Below, one piece after another: positions 7,206-16,386 of a DNA stretch of 64,000 bases; the first letter of the stretch is position 1; each line of letters opens with the position of its first letter. The notes beneath the pieces are model-generated. The model was not told the origin of the DNA. It saw only the letters and a program-made list of their open reading frames with translations, and made no database searches. Both the position numbers and the translations under genes were made by a program. Source of the DNA: Bacterioplanes sp965233665 (GTDB taxonomy: Bacteria > Pseudomonadota > Gammaproteobacteria > Pseudomonadales > Oceanobacteraceae); assembly GCA_965233665.1 (NCBI GenBank), contig CBDDTG010000027.1, positions 74,652 through 138,651 on the forward strand, given 5' to 3'.

Positions 7206-9692
7206 TCAGAACAGCTGCTCGGGCACGATGCCGCTTTTCTGCTGCTCTTGCTCGCTACTGGGGGCAGGCTTGGCCATCTCTGTCGGCACATTTTCCTGGC
7301 GGAAATACTCAAAGATGGCGTTGCTTTGCTGCGGTGGTGCCAGCAGGCCGGTCTCTGGGTCGATGCGCACGCTGACAATGCCCTCGGGTTGCTGGTAGGG
7401 GCGTTCCGCGACGCCATCTAACGCCTGTTGCATATAGTCTACCCAGATCGGCAAAGCAGTATTGCTGCCGTAGGCCCAGCGGCCAAGAGTTACTGGCTGA
7501 TCAAAGCCGACCCAAACCGTGGTTGCCAGACTGGGGTTGAAACCGGCAAACCAAGCGTCTTTTTGGTCATTGGTAGTGCCTGTTTTGCCGGCAAGGTCAT
7601 TGCGACCCAAAGCCAGTGCCCGTTTACCGGTACCGCGCTTCACCACATCTTGCATCATGGTCAGAATCAGGAAGTGGGTACGCTCATCAATCACACGCGG
7701 CGCGCATCGCGGACTGGGTCTGCTGAGCCCCAGGGAGCGCTGCATATCTTGCTCCAGTTGCTGCAGGTCGTCTGCAACGGCTTCGCAAGCCTGGGCAGGG
7801 TGATGTTCGAACAACACTTGGCCATCATCGTCTTCAATGCGATCAATGACATAGGGCTCGACGGCGTAGCCGCCGTTGGCAAAAACAGCATAGCCGGTGG
7901 CTAGCTCCATGGGAGATAGCGCTGAAGCGCCGAGGGCCAGAGACAAGTCGCGGTTTAACTTGCTTGCAGGAATGCCAAAGGGGCTAATAAAGTCGATGGC
8001 GGTTTGCGGTCCTAAGCGCTTGAGCACGCGAATGGAAACCAGGTTCTGAGATTTGTACAAAGCCTGACGCAAGCGAGTCGGGCCGTAGAATTTGCCGCTG
8101 ACGTTTTGTGGCCGCCAAGTGTTCTCTAGGCTGGCATCTTCAAACACCACCGGCGCGTCGTTAATAATGGTGGCAGGTGTGAAGCCGTTAGCCAAAGCGG
8201 CGCTGTAAACGAACGGTTTAAACGCTGAGCCAGGCTGGCGCTCTGCCTGAATGGCCCGGTTGAAGCTATTGCTGGCCGGTGAAAAACCGCCAACTAACGC
8301 CTGTACGGCACCATCTTCTGGGGCCAGCGATACCAGCGCTCCCTCGACCTCGGGTTGCTGGGCCAAAACGGGCGCTCCATCGCGCATTTCGTACCAAACT
8401 GTCATGCCTGGTTCTAATACATCACGGGCTGATTTTAGCGGATCACCAATGATGTCGACGTTGACATGACGGCGTGCCCACTCAATGCCAGACCAAGGTA
8501 AGCGAATTTCGCCTTGGCGTGTATACAGCCAGGCTTCTTTGTCGGCGACGCGACTAACGATTGCTGCTTTGAGTACGCCTTGATCGGGTTGATCGCGCAG
8601 GTACGCCTGCCAGGCGGGCAGGGTCGCTTGCCAATCGATCTGAGCGGGTTGGGCGTCAGCTGCAGAGGGCTGAGCGTCTGATAATTGACTGGCGCTTTGC
8701 ATCACAACCGGCAGCACCTCGCCGTGGCCGCGCCAGCCATGATCGCGGTCGTACTTCAGCAAACCGCGCTGCAAGGCATTATTAGCCGCCTGCTGCCGCT
8801 TGCTGTCAACGCTGGTAATCACGCGGTAACCAGCAGTGTAGGCCGCGTTGCCATAGCGCTCTACAGCAAACTGGCGAGCCATTTCGGCGACGTACGGTGC
8901 GGACACTTCTGACTCGGGTCCATGGTAGCGGGCACTCACTGGGGCTCTGGCGGCCAGCTCGAACTCTTGTTGGCTGATCATTTCCAGCTCGCGCATGCGC
9001 GCCAATACATAGTTACGGCGTTTGAGCGCGCGCTTTGGGTTGTTAATCGGGTTGGCAGCAGAGGGAGCCTGAGGTAAACCGGCAATCATGGCCTGCTGAG
9101 CCAAATTGAGTTCGCGCATCGGTTTGCCGTAATAGACCTGAGCGGCTGCCTCTATGCCGTAGGCGCGCTTGCCGAGATAGATTTTATTGAGGTACAGCTC
9201 GAGGATTTGCTGTTTTGTGAGCGCCTTCTCAATTTTTAAAGCCAGTAAAATCTCGGTGAACTTACGCGAGAAGGTTTTCTCGCTGCTAAGGTAATAGTTC
9301 TTGGCAACTTGCATGGTGATGGTACTGCCGCCAGATCGCTTCTGGCCGGTGCTTAAAAGCTCGAAAGCGGCGCGGGCAAGGCCTTTTAGGTCAATGCCCA
9401 TGTGCTCAAAGAAGCCATCATCTTCAGATGCCAGTAACGCATTGATGAAACGTGGAGGAGTGTCTTGGAAGCGAATCGGACTTCTTCTTTTGGTACCGAA
9501 TTCACTGATTAGACGACCATCTTGGGTATACACTCTCAGCGGCGTCTGCAGTTCTGTGTCTAACAGATCCTGCGTATCGGGCAAGGTGGGGGCAAAATAG
9601 AGATAAATTGCCATCATCACCAAGCCGGCGCCTGCTATGGTGGACATTGTAAGCCAAAGAATTATCCGCGCGGCGATGTGTGTGGAAGCCAT
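7206..9692 (-). CDS. mrcA: Penicillin-binding protein 1A, bifunctional peptidoglycan synthase
   Basis: This class A penicillin-binding protein polymerises glycan strands and cross-links peptides in the periplasm. The 828-residue protein has an N-terminal membrane anchor (about 9-32). The GT51 transglycosylase domain follows, with SEDDGFFEHMGID and the RSGGSTITMQVAKN motif. Next come an OB-type insert typical of PBP1A and the transpeptidase domain, with the active-site Ser in RQPGSAFKPF, then KSQNL and LAGKTGTTND. It is also called ponA. It is divergent from pilM across 162 bases, the same arrangement as in Pseudomonas. A minus-strand TATAAT (plus positions 9745-9750) is the likely -10. No anomalies were seen. 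Confidence 0.96.
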   Translation of the reverse strand: MASTHIAARIILWLTMSTIAGAGLVMMAIYLYFAPTLPDTQDLLDTELQTPLRVYTQDGRLISEFGTKRRSPIRFQDTPPRFINALLASEDDGFFEHMGIDLKGLARAAFELLSTGQKRSGGSTITMQVAKNYYLSSEKTFSRKFTEILLALKIEKALTKQQILELYLNKIYLGKRAYGIEAAAQVYYGKPMRELNLAQQAMIAGLPQAPSAANPINNPKRALKRRNYVLARMRELEMISQQEFELAARAPVSARYHGPESEVSAPYVAEMARQFAVERYGNAAYTAGYRVITSVDSKRQQAANNALQRGLLKYDRDHGWRGHGEVLPVVMQSASQLSDAQPSAADAQPAQIDWQATLPAWQAYLRDQPDQGVLKAAIVSRVADKEAWLYTRQGEIRLPWSGIEWARRHVNVDIIGDPLKSARDVLEPGMTVWYEMRDGAPVLAQQPEVEGALVSLAPEDGAVQALVGGFSPASNSFNRAIQAERQPGSAFKPFVYSAALANGFTPATIINDAPVVFEDASLENTWRPQNVSGKFYGPTRLRQALYKSQNLVSIRVLKRLGPQTAIDFISPFGIPASKLNRDLSLALGASALSPMELATGYAVFANGGYAVEPYVIDRIEDDDGQVLFEHHPAQACEAVADDLQQLEQDMQRSLGLSRPSPRCAPRVIDERTHFLILTMMQDVVKRGTGKRALALGRNDLAGKTGTTNDQKDAWFAGFNPSLATTVWVGFDQPVTLGRWAYGSNTALPIWVDYMQQALDGVAERPYQQPEGIVSVRIDPETGLLAPPQQSNAIFEYFRQENVPTEMAKPAPSSEQEQQKSGIVPEQLF

Positions 9693-9744
9693 ATTAAAAG
9701 AACGTCTCTTGCCTCAGGAAGCCAGTGTTTATGCGGGCTAGAGC

Positions 9745-9750
9745 ATTATA
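9745..9750 (-). promoter_or_regulatory. Possible -10 element of the PBP1A gene
   Basis: A TATAAT on the minus strand lies 53 bases before the PBP1A start. The -35 region at 17 bases is weak. Confidence 0.4.
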
Positions 9751-9758
9751 AGGGTTTT

Positions 9759-9788
9759 TTGTTCTTTTAATAGGAATGTGCTTATAAT
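9759..9788 (+). promoter_or_regulatory. Likely sigma-70 promoter of the pilMNOPQ operon
   Basis: TTGTTC (9759-9764) and a perfect TATAAT (9783-9788) are separated by 18 bases and lie about 65 bases before the pilM start codon. Confidence 0.65.
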
Positions 9789-9854
9789 GACTTTGACAGA
9801 TAGGATTAGAGTGAGCTTGTTCACGCAAGTTCGCGATTTAATGGGGAATTTGCC

Positions 9855-10922
9855 GTGCTGGCCAGCGTATTTGGAAAAAAAGGCAAGGCGCTCCTTGGTG
9901 TCGATATCAGCTCAACGTCGGTCAAGGTGTTGGAGCTAAGTCACAACAACGGGCGGTATCAGGTGGAAGCCTACGCCAGTGAGCCGCTGCCACCGAACTC
10001 GGTGGTCGAGCAGGCCATTAATAATGATGAGGCGGTAGGTGAGGCGATTCGTCGGGCTGTCGGGCGGTCGCGTAGTTCTGCAAAACAAGGTGCCATTGCC
10101 GTGGCCGGTTCTGCGGTGATCACTAAAACAGTGCAAATGCCAGGTGACCTTTCAGATGATGAAATGGATTTCCAGGTGCGCGCTGAAGCCGACCAGTACA
10201 TCCCATACCCATTAGAAGAAGTGGCGCTCGATTGGGAAATTCAGGGGCAGACCGAAGGCACGCCCGACAACATGGTGGATGTGTTGTTGGCAGCTTGCCG
10301 CTCTGAAACGGTAGAACGCCGCAAAGATGCCATTGAGTACGCCAATATTGAAGCCAAAGTGGTAGACATCGAGGCCTTTTGCACGGAGCGCGCCTTTGGC
10401 TTGATTGAAGGACAACTTGACGGTAGCGAAATAGAAACAGTCGCCATTGTTGATATCGGTGCCACCATGACCACTCTGAGTGTTCTGCACCAGGGGCGTT
10501 CTATTTATACCCGTGAGCAACTGTTTGGTGGCAAACAGTTGACCGAAGACGTTATGCGTCGCTACGGATTGAGCGAAGAAGAAGCCAATCGGGCTAAGTT
10601 GGAAGGCGGTCTGCCTGATGACTATGAGACCGAAGTGTTACAGCCATTCCGCAACGCTGTTGTGCAGCAAGTAAGCCGCTCATTGCAGTTCTTCTATTCT
10701 TCCAGTCAGTTTAATGACGTCGACTACATAGTTTTGGCAGGCGGTACTTCATCACTGCCTGATTTATCTGAGCTAGTCCAGGATGAGCTTGGTATTGCCA
10801 CAATGGTGGCCAATCCTTTCGTAAATATGACTCTGTCACAGAAAGTAAGCGCCAATTTGCTTAATAATGACGCGCCAGCGCTGATGATCGCTTGTGGCCT
10901 GGCGATGAGGAGCGTTAACTGA
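9855..10922 (+). CDS. pilM: Type IV pilus assembly protein PilM
   Basis: PilM is the cytoplasmic actin-like ATPase-fold protein that binds the N-terminal tail of PilN and forms the inner-membrane alignment ring of the type IV pilus machine. The 355-residue protein has the PilM signature GVDISSTSVKVLELS near the N-terminus and the actin-like nucleotide motifs AIVDIGATMTTLSV and YIVLAGGTSSLPDL. The start is GTG at 9855, preceded by GGGG about 10 bases upstream; the nearby ATG at 9841 is in another frame. It overlaps pilN by one base (TGATG) and heads pilMNOPQ. Confidence 0.95.
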   Translation: MLASVFGKKGKALLGVDISSTSVKVLELSHNNGRYQVEAYASEPLPPNSVVEQAINNDEAVGEAIRRAVGRSRSSAKQGAIAVAGSAVITKTVQMPGDLSDDEMDFQVRAEADQYIPYPLEEVALDWEIQGQTEGTPDNMVDVLLAACRSETVERRKDAIEYANIEAKVVDIEAFCTERAFGLIEGQLDGSEIETVAIVDIGATMTTLSVLHQGRSIYTREQLFGGKQLTEDVMRRYGLSEEEANRAKLEGGLPDDYETEVLQPFRNAVVQQVSRSLQFFYSSSQFNDVDYIVLAGGTSSLPDLSELVQDELGIATMVANPFVNMTLSQKVSANLLNNDAPALMIACGLAMRSVN

Positions 10923-11476
10923 TGGCGAATATTAACTTACTACCTTGGCGTGAAGAGCGGCGTAAGTGGCGTAACCAAGAGTACTACAAAGCGTTGGGTC
11001 TAGTACTTATCGTTGCATGCTTTGTCATCTACCTGGTGCATGATTACTTCAGTGGCGCAGTCGATGAGCAGTTGCAGCGTAATGCTTACATCCAGAAAGA
11101 GATGAAAGTTCTTGATGCCAAAATTGAAGAGATCAGAAAGCTGCGCGAAACTCGAGAGCAGTTAATTGAGCGAATGGAGCTTATACAGGCGCTGCAGGGC
11201 AATCGCCCAGTAATTGTTCGAATGTTTGACGAACTCGCCAAGTCTGTGCCCGATGATCTGTTTTTTACATCTCTTTCAATTGAAGGGCAGACAGTTGTTG
11301 TAAAGGGTAAAGCAAAAGCAAATGCGCGTGTCGCGGCTTTAATGCGTAATTTTGACAGCTCTCAGTGGTTTACAGATCCTGAGCTGGTTTCGGTGCGCTC
11401 TGTTTCTGAAGATGTTAAAGAGTTTGAAGTGCGTATGCAGCGGGTAAACCCTAATCAGGCAGAGGAAGAACTATAA
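10922..11476 (+). CDS. pilN: Type IV pilus assembly protein PilN
   Basis: PilN is a bitopic inner-membrane protein of the pilus alignment complex. The first residues, MANINLLPWREERR, form the conserved tail that docks into PilM. A single membrane helix follows (about 25-43), then a coiled-coil (about 55-95) and a ferredoxin-like periplasmic domain that pairs with PilO. The 184-residue length is normal. Start and stop overlap pilM and pilO by one base each, so expression is coupled. From here to the end of pilQ the codon use is visibly more AT-rich than in the his or glt genes. Confidence 0.95.
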   Translation: MANINLLPWREERRKWRNQEYYKALGLVLIVACFVIYLVHDYFSGAVDEQLQRNAYIQKEMKVLDAKIEEIRKLRETREQLIERMELIQALQGNRPVIVRMFDELAKSVPDDLFFTSLSIEGQTVVVKGKAKANARVAALMRNFDSSQWFTDPELVSVRSVSEDVKEFEVRMQRVNPNQAEEEL

Positions 11477-12111
11477 TGACAAGTTCCAAAGGAGCTGGCA
11501 CTGCTGCCTGGCTAGAAAGATTAAAAGAAATTGAAGTTGATGATATTAATAATATTGACTGGGAGAATATGGGCTCCTGGCCTCTGCCTGGACGCGTCTT
11601 TTTTGCTGCGGTGGTAGCGATTGCTTTGCTAGTGGGAAGTTACTTCTATTTGATTAGTGATGAAATTGATCGCCTTAAGGTTGAACAGCAGCAAGAGCTG
11701 GCTCTCAAGCGTGATTTTGAGAACAAAGCTTTTCGTGTCGCTAATCTAGATCAATATAAAGAGCAGCTGCTGGAGATGGAGCAAAGTTTTGGTTCTTTGC
11801 TAAAGCAGTTACCTCGCGATACTGAAGTGCCAGGTTTAATAGATGATATCAGTGGTTCGGCCTTAGGTGCGGGCTTGACACTTGATGCAATTAATCCAAG
11901 TGGTATGACTAGAACAGAGTTTTACAATGAGCTTCCCATTAACATCGAAGTGAAGGGAGGGTTTCATGAAATGGGCTCTTTTGTTTCAACCGTGGCATCC
12001 TTACCTCGTATCGTTACCTTGCATGATTTCAATATTGAGAGTCTAGAAAATTCTGAGTTGAGGATGACGATCCAGGCAAAGACTTATCAATACAATCCTG
12101 AGGAGGGGTAG
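11476..12111 (+). CDS. pilO: Type IV pilus assembly protein PilO
   Basis: PilO pairs with PilN in the inner membrane and links to the lipoprotein PilP. The 211-residue protein has a short cytoplasmic lead, one membrane helix (about 36-57, FFAAVVAIALLVGSYFYLIS), a coiled-coil (about 60-100), and a C-terminal ferredoxin-like domain. The pattern LLKQLPRDTEVPGLIDDIS is typical of PilO. The stop overlaps the region of the pilP start. Confidence 0.94.
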   Translation: MTSSKGAGTAAWLERLKEIEVDDINNIDWENMGSWPLPGRVFFAAVVAIALLVGSYFYLISDEIDRLKVEQQQELALKRDFENKAFRVANLDQYKEQLLEMEQSFGSLLKQLPRDTEVPGLIDDISGSALGAGLTLDAINPSGMTRTEFYNELPINIEVKGGFHEMGSFVSTVASLPRIVTLHDFNIESLENSELRMTIQAKTYQYNPEEG

Positions 12112-12113
12112 TG

Positions 12114-12647
12114 ATGAGGCTTGTGGTGGTTTTAAGTGCTTTTTCTATCCTCTGTGGTTGCTCGTCCTCTGGTGGATATGATGACCTCAAGGCGTTTGTA
12201 GACGAAACGTTGTCAAAGCCTCGCGGGCGTATCGAGCCTATTCCAGTGTTTAAACCATATGAATCATTTAACTACAGCGCCGCTGGTCTCAGATCTCCAT
12301 TTGAACTACCCGTTGTTGTAGATGAGTCAGTTCAGGTACAAGACGAAAAATCTGACCTGAAACCTGATTTGAATCGCCCTAAAGAACACTTGGAACAGTT
12401 TGGGTTTACCGAACTTGCCATGGTGGGCACGATGAATAGGTCTGACGGTGATCTGTGGGTCTTGGTGCGCGATGGAGATGGTGGCGTCGTTAAGATTCGT
12501 GAAGGAAGTTACCTTGGACAGAATCACGGACGTGTAATTTCTGTTTCTGAGTATCGCATGAACATTATTGAAATAGTGCCCGATGGTATGGGTGGTTGGA
12601 TTGAGCGTCCACGCACTATGGTGCTGGAAGGGTTGTCAGGAGAATAA
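12114..12647 (+). CDS. pilP: Type IV pilus assembly lipoprotein PilP
   Basis: PilP is an inner-membrane lipoprotein that connects PilN/PilO with the PilQ secretin. A lipoprotein signal with lipobox LCGC ends at about Cys 17. The C-terminal beta-sandwich that contacts PilQ is represented by LAMVGTMNRSDGDLWVLVRD and GSYLGQNHGRVISV. The 177-residue length is normal. The ATG at 12114 was chosen because it is 5 bases after a strong AGGAGGGG site; an in-frame GTG three bases earlier is too close to that site. pilQ starts one base after the stop codon. Confidence 0.94.
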   Translation: MRLVVVLSAFSILCGCSSSGGYDDLKAFVDETLSKPRGRIEPIPVFKPYESFNYSAAGLRSPFELPVVVDESVQVQDEKSDLKPDLNRPKEHLEQFGFTELAMVGTMNRSDGDLWVLVRDGDGGVVKIREGSYLGQNHGRVISVSEYRMNIIEIVPDGMGGWIERPRTMVLEGLSGE

Positions 12648-12648
12648 G

Positions 12649-14763
12649 ATGAGACTTCGTATGCTGACGATAAAATTGAACAAGTGGGCGCTACTGATAT
12701 TGTCGTTGTTGTCCAGTGCTATTTCTTCGGCTGCAGCGCTGAAGGATATAAATTTTTCATCATTACCCGGCGATGTTACCGAGATTGAGCTTACTTTTGA
12801 TGGAACTCCGCCAGAAATTTCGGGCTATACAATTGAAAAACCTGCCCGTATCACGATAGATATGCCGGGTGTGGAAAACACCCTGTCAGGGAAACGCTAT
12901 CAAATCGGGGCTGGTAACGCGCGTGAAGCAATGGTTCTTTCTGCTAAAGACCGTACCAGAATGGTTATCAAACTGGCTCGTTTAGTTGATTATCAGTCTA
13001 GTGCGCAAGGAAACTCGATTCTTTTGCGTATTGGCCGTTCCTCTGAAGAAGCGACCTTTGAAACAGCTCAAGCAGAAGGCTCAGGTAACTTGTTGGCTAG
13101 TGCGGACACATCTGTGCGTGAACTGAAAATTGTAAATATCGATTTTCGTCGCGGTGAGCTAGGAGATGGCCAAGTTCAGATTTTACTGAGCGATGCTAAG
13201 GCAGCCGCAGATGTCCGTCGTGAAGGTGGCAAGTTGATCGCAGAGTTAAAAGGTGTACGACTGCCTAACGAGTTAAGCAGGCGGCTGGATGTTCTTGACT
13301 TTGCAACGCCAGTAAAATTTGTTGACGCTCGATCAGGGGATGGTAGCACCAGGATTATTATTGAACCCAAGACCGCCGACTTCGATTTCTTAGCCTACCA
13401 AGCAGATCGTTTGTTATCGATCAATGTCTCAGATTTGCCTGAGGAGGAGGCTGCCGAGCGGAAGAAAGAATTTCCATTTACTGGTGAAAAGCTCTCTCTC
13501 AATTTCCAAAATATTGAGGTTCGTGCAGTTCTACAGCTGATTGCAGACTTTACCGGTCTTAATCTCGTAGCATCTGACACCGTACAGGGCAATATTACTT
13601 TGCGCTTACAGGATGTTCCATGGGATCAGGCGTTAGACTTGGTGTTGAAAACTAAGGGGTTGGGCCAGCGCCAGATGGGTTCTGTGCTGTTGATTGCTCC
13701 TGCAGAAGAAATTGCAGCTCGTGAGAAGGTTGAGCTTGAAGCGGTGCGCCAGGTAGAAGAGCTGGCACCTTTGATTACAGAGTATATGCAGCTGAATTAC
13801 GCCAAGGCAGCCGATCTGGCGGAGCTTTTGACTGCCGAAAGTGGTTTGCTTTCTGATCGTGGTACAGCAGTAGTTGATGGGCGGACTAACACGCTATTGA
13901 TGAAGGACACCGCCTCTAATCTTGAGAAAATACGTGAAGCGCTATCGTTGTTGGATGTTCCTGTTCGCCAAGTGTTAATTGAAGCACGAATTGTGGTGGC
14001 TTCGACAGATGTCGGTGAAGAGATGGGAGTCAAGTGGGGAGGGGCAGGCTTCAAAAACAATGGTAGTAATTGGACGACTGTTGGTGGCAGTAAGCAGACC
14101 TTATCAGAAAGTAATCAGATTCTATTTGATCGTGCCACTCAAGCTTCTGCTGGTAGTAGTACGATTGATATAAATGCTTCCGATATAGTGAATTTTGGTG
14201 TAACCAATTCTGCAGCCACTTCTTTGGCTCTCGGTTATCAAACGGCGGATTACTTGCTAGATATGGAGCTAGCTGCTATCGAAACTGATGGTCGTGGTGA
14301 GGTCGTATCACAGCCCCGGGTTATGACAGCAGATGGAAAGACTGCGGTGATCGAGTCAGGTACCGAGATTCCATATCAAGAAGCTGCATCGAGCGGTGCT
14401 ACCAGTGTTTCCTTTAAGTCAGCAGTGTTAAAGCTTGAAGTGACGCCTCAGATAACACCAGACGATCGGATAGTGATGGATTTAATTATCACAAAAGACT
14501 CGGTGGGGGAGCAGACTCTTGCTGGTCCATCGATTGATACCAATGCTGTGGAAACTCAGGTGCTTGTAAATAATGGTGAAACGATCGTCTTGGGCGGTAT
14601 TTTTGAGTCTGAACAGCGCACCACCATTCGTAAGACACCATTTTTTGGTGACTTGCCTTTGATTGGAGCATTATTCCGCTACAAACAGGTAGAAGACGAG
14701 AAAACTGAGCTGCTGGTCTTTATCACTCCTAAACTAGTGAAGGATACGCTTAGCGCTCGTTAA
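12649..14763 (+). CDS. pilQ: Type IV pilus secretin PilQ
   Basis: PilQ forms the outer-membrane channel through which the pilus emerges. The 704-residue protein has a signal peptide (about 1-32), two AMIN domains that bind peptidoglycan (about 35-250), an STN/N0 domain (LSLNFQNIEVRAVLQLIADF), N1 repeats, and the secretin core with VSQPRVMTADGKTAVIESG and the C-terminal LLVFITPKLV. The start at 12649 follows AGGAGAA; the frame is open further upstream inside pilP but that part lacks a signal peptide. It closes the pilMNOPQ operon and aroK starts one base after its stop. Confidence 0.95.
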   Translation: MRLRMLTIKLNKWALLILSLLSSAISSAAALKDINFSSLPGDVTEIELTFDGTPPEISGYTIEKPARITIDMPGVENTLSGKRYQIGAGNAREAMVLSAKDRTRMVIKLARLVDYQSSAQGNSILLRIGRSSEEATFETAQAEGSGNLLASADTSVRELKIVNIDFRRGELGDGQVQILLSDAKAAADVRREGGKLIAELKGVRLPNELSRRLDVLDFATPVKFVDARSGDGSTRIIIEPKTADFDFLAYQADRLLSINVSDLPEEEAAERKKEFPFTGEKLSLNFQNIEVRAVLQLIADFTGLNLVASDTVQGNITLRLQDVPWDQALDLVLKTKGLGQRQMGSVLLIAPAEEIAAREKVELEAVRQVEELAPLITEYMQLNYAKAADLAELLTAESGLLSDRGTAVVDGRTNTLLMKDTASNLEKIREALSLLDVPVRQVLIEARIVVASTDVGEEMGVKWGGAGFKNNGSNWTTVGGSKQTLSESNQILFDRATQASAGSSTIDINASDIVNFGVTNSAATSLALGYQTADYLLDMELAAIETDGRGEVVSQPRVMTADGKTAVIESGTEIPYQEAASSGATSVSFKSAVLKLEVTPQITPDDRIVMDLIITKDSVGEQTLAGPSIDTNAVETQVLVNNGETIVLGGIFESEQRTTIRKTPFFGDLPLIGALFRYKQVEDEKTELLVFITPKLVKDTLSAR

Positions 14764-14764
14764 G

Positions 14765-15283
14765 ATGACCATTCGTTCTATTTTTCTGGTCGGGCCGATG
14801 GGTGCTGGTAAAAGCACCATCGGCCGTTTGCTGTCTGCAGAGCTCGGCTTAGAGTTCTTTGATACCGACAAGGTGATTGAAGAGCGCTGCGGCGCTAATA
14901 TTCCTTGGATCTTCGATGTTGAAGGGGAAGTTGGCTTCCGTGACCGTGAGCAGCAGGTCGTAGACGAGCTAACGCAGTGCTCAGATATTGTACTGGCGAC
15001 GGGTGGTGGCGTGGTAATGCGGCCTGAAAATCGTCGGCACCTCAGTAGTCGCGGCACGGTTGTATACTTGCGTACCACGGTGGCTCAGCAGCTGGTGCGG
15101 ACTTCCAAAGACAAAAACCGCCCCCTGCTGCAGGCTGAAAATCCTGAGCAAATTCTTCGAGACCTTTTTTCTAAGCGCGACCCTCTGTATAAAGAGGTGG
15201 CCGATTTGGTGATTGAAACCGACAAGCGCAACCCACGTTGGGTCGTGCAAGAGCTTAAGAAGCGTCTCAAGGTAATCGCATGA
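14765..15283 (+). CDS. aroK: Shikimate kinase
   Basis: AroK phosphorylates shikimate on the way to chorismate. The 172-residue protein has the P-loop GPMGAGKST (residues 10-18), the shikimate-binding DTDKVIEERCG segment, the GFRDREQQV motif, and the glycine-rich ATGGGVVM loop, followed by the lid segment KDKNRPLLQ. The start lies one base after pilQ and the stop overlaps the aroB start by four bases (ATGA), the usual aroK-aroB coupling. The link pilQ-aroK-aroB-damX is widely conserved in gammaproteobacteria. Confidence 0.96.
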   Translation: MTIRSIFLVGPMGAGKSTIGRLLSAELGLEFFDTDKVIEERCGANIPWIFDVEGEVGFRDREQQVVDELTQCSDIVLATGGGVVMRPENRRHLSSRGTVVYLRTTVAQQLVRTSKDKNRPLLQAENPEQILRDLFSKRDPLYKEVADLVIETDKRNPRWVVQELKKRLKVIA

Positions 15284-16362
15284 AAACGTTAAATGTAGAT
15301 TTGGGTGAGCGTAGCTACCCAATCTATATCGGCCGCCAACTGCTGGCCGAGCCGCAATTTTATCATTCCCATATTCGTGGTTCTCAAGTGCTGGTGGTGT
15401 CGAATGAAACCGTCGCACCCTTGTATCTCAATGCCGTTCGCCAGGCCTTAAGTGGATATAAGCTGGATGAGGTCATCTTGCCCGACGGCGAGCAATATAA
15501 AACTCTCGATGTTTTAAATCAGGTATTTGACGGTCTGTTGTCGCATCAGCATAACCGCTCAACCACGTTGCTGGCTTTGGGGGGGGGCGTTGTTGGTGAT
15601 ATGACGGGGTTTGCTGCCGCTTGCTATCAGCGGGGTGTGGATTTTATTCAGGTCCCTACCACCTTGCTGTCGCAAGTGGATTCATCCGTGGGTGGCAAGA
15701 CCGCAGTCAATCACCCATTGGGTAAAAATATGATCGGCGCCTTTCACCAGCCACGCTGTGTGATTGCTGATACTGATACCTTAGAAACACTGCCAGAGCG
15801 TGAACTTTCTGCGGGTTTGGCGGAGGTGATTAAGTACGGCCTGATTTGTGATCAGCCTTTTTTTGATTGGCTGGAGACCAACATTGAGTCGCTGATGGCT
15901 CGCGATCCTGAAGCTTTGGCGTATGCCATCGAGCAGTCGTGCCATGATAAAGCACATATTGTTGCGCAGGACGAAAAAGAGTCAGGTATTCGAGCCATTC
16001 TGAATCTCGGCCACACTTTCGGTCACGCCATTGAGACTCATCAGGGTTACGGCGAATGGTTGCACGGTGAAGCGGTGGCCACTGGCATGTTGATGGCGGC
16101 TGATCTAAGCCGCCGACTGGGGTGGATCTCGGCGTTAGAAGTGGAGCGTTTACAGCGATTGTTGTCTAAAGCTCGTTTGCCGACTGCCGGACCAGCGCAG
16201 ATGTCCGGCCATGATTATGTGTCGCGCATGCAAGTCGATAAGAAGGTGCTGGATGGGCGTCTGCGTTTGGTGTTATTGAAATCTATCGGTCAGGCGCTAG
16301 TGACCAGCGAAGTGCCAGAGGCCGCATTGTTAGAAACCCTGGCAGACTATCGCGGCTGCTAG
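15280..16362 (+). CDS. aroB: 3-dehydroquinate synthase
   Basis: AroB converts DAHP to 3-dehydroquinate using NAD and a divalent metal. The 360-residue protein shows the NAD-binding LALGGGVVGDMTGFAAAC and the PTTLLSQVDSSVGGKTAVNH motif. Metal ligands are in AEVIKYG, ILNLGHTFGHAIE and WLHGEAVA. An 8-base run of G encodes the Gly-Gly-Gly motif and is in frame. It overlaps aroK by four bases and is followed 24 bases later by the damX-like gene. Confidence 0.97.
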   Translation: MKTLNVDLGERSYPIYIGRQLLAEPQFYHSHIRGSQVLVVSNETVAPLYLNAVRQALSGYKLDEVILPDGEQYKTLDVLNQVFDGLLSHQHNRSTTLLALGGGVVGDMTGFAAACYQRGVDFIQVPTTLLSQVDSSVGGKTAVNHPLGKNMIGAFHQPRCVIADTDTLETLPERELSAGLAEVIKYGLICDQPFFDWLETNIESLMARDPEALAYAIEQSCHDKAHIVAQDEKESGIRAILNLGHTFGHAIETHQGYGEWLHGEAVATGMLMAADLSRRLGWISALEVERLQRLLSKARLPTAGPAQMSGHDYVSRMQVDKKVLDGRLRLVLLKSIGQALVTSEVPEAALLETLADYRGC

Positions 16363-16386
16363 TTCAGCGTAACAGAGGAGGTGGTG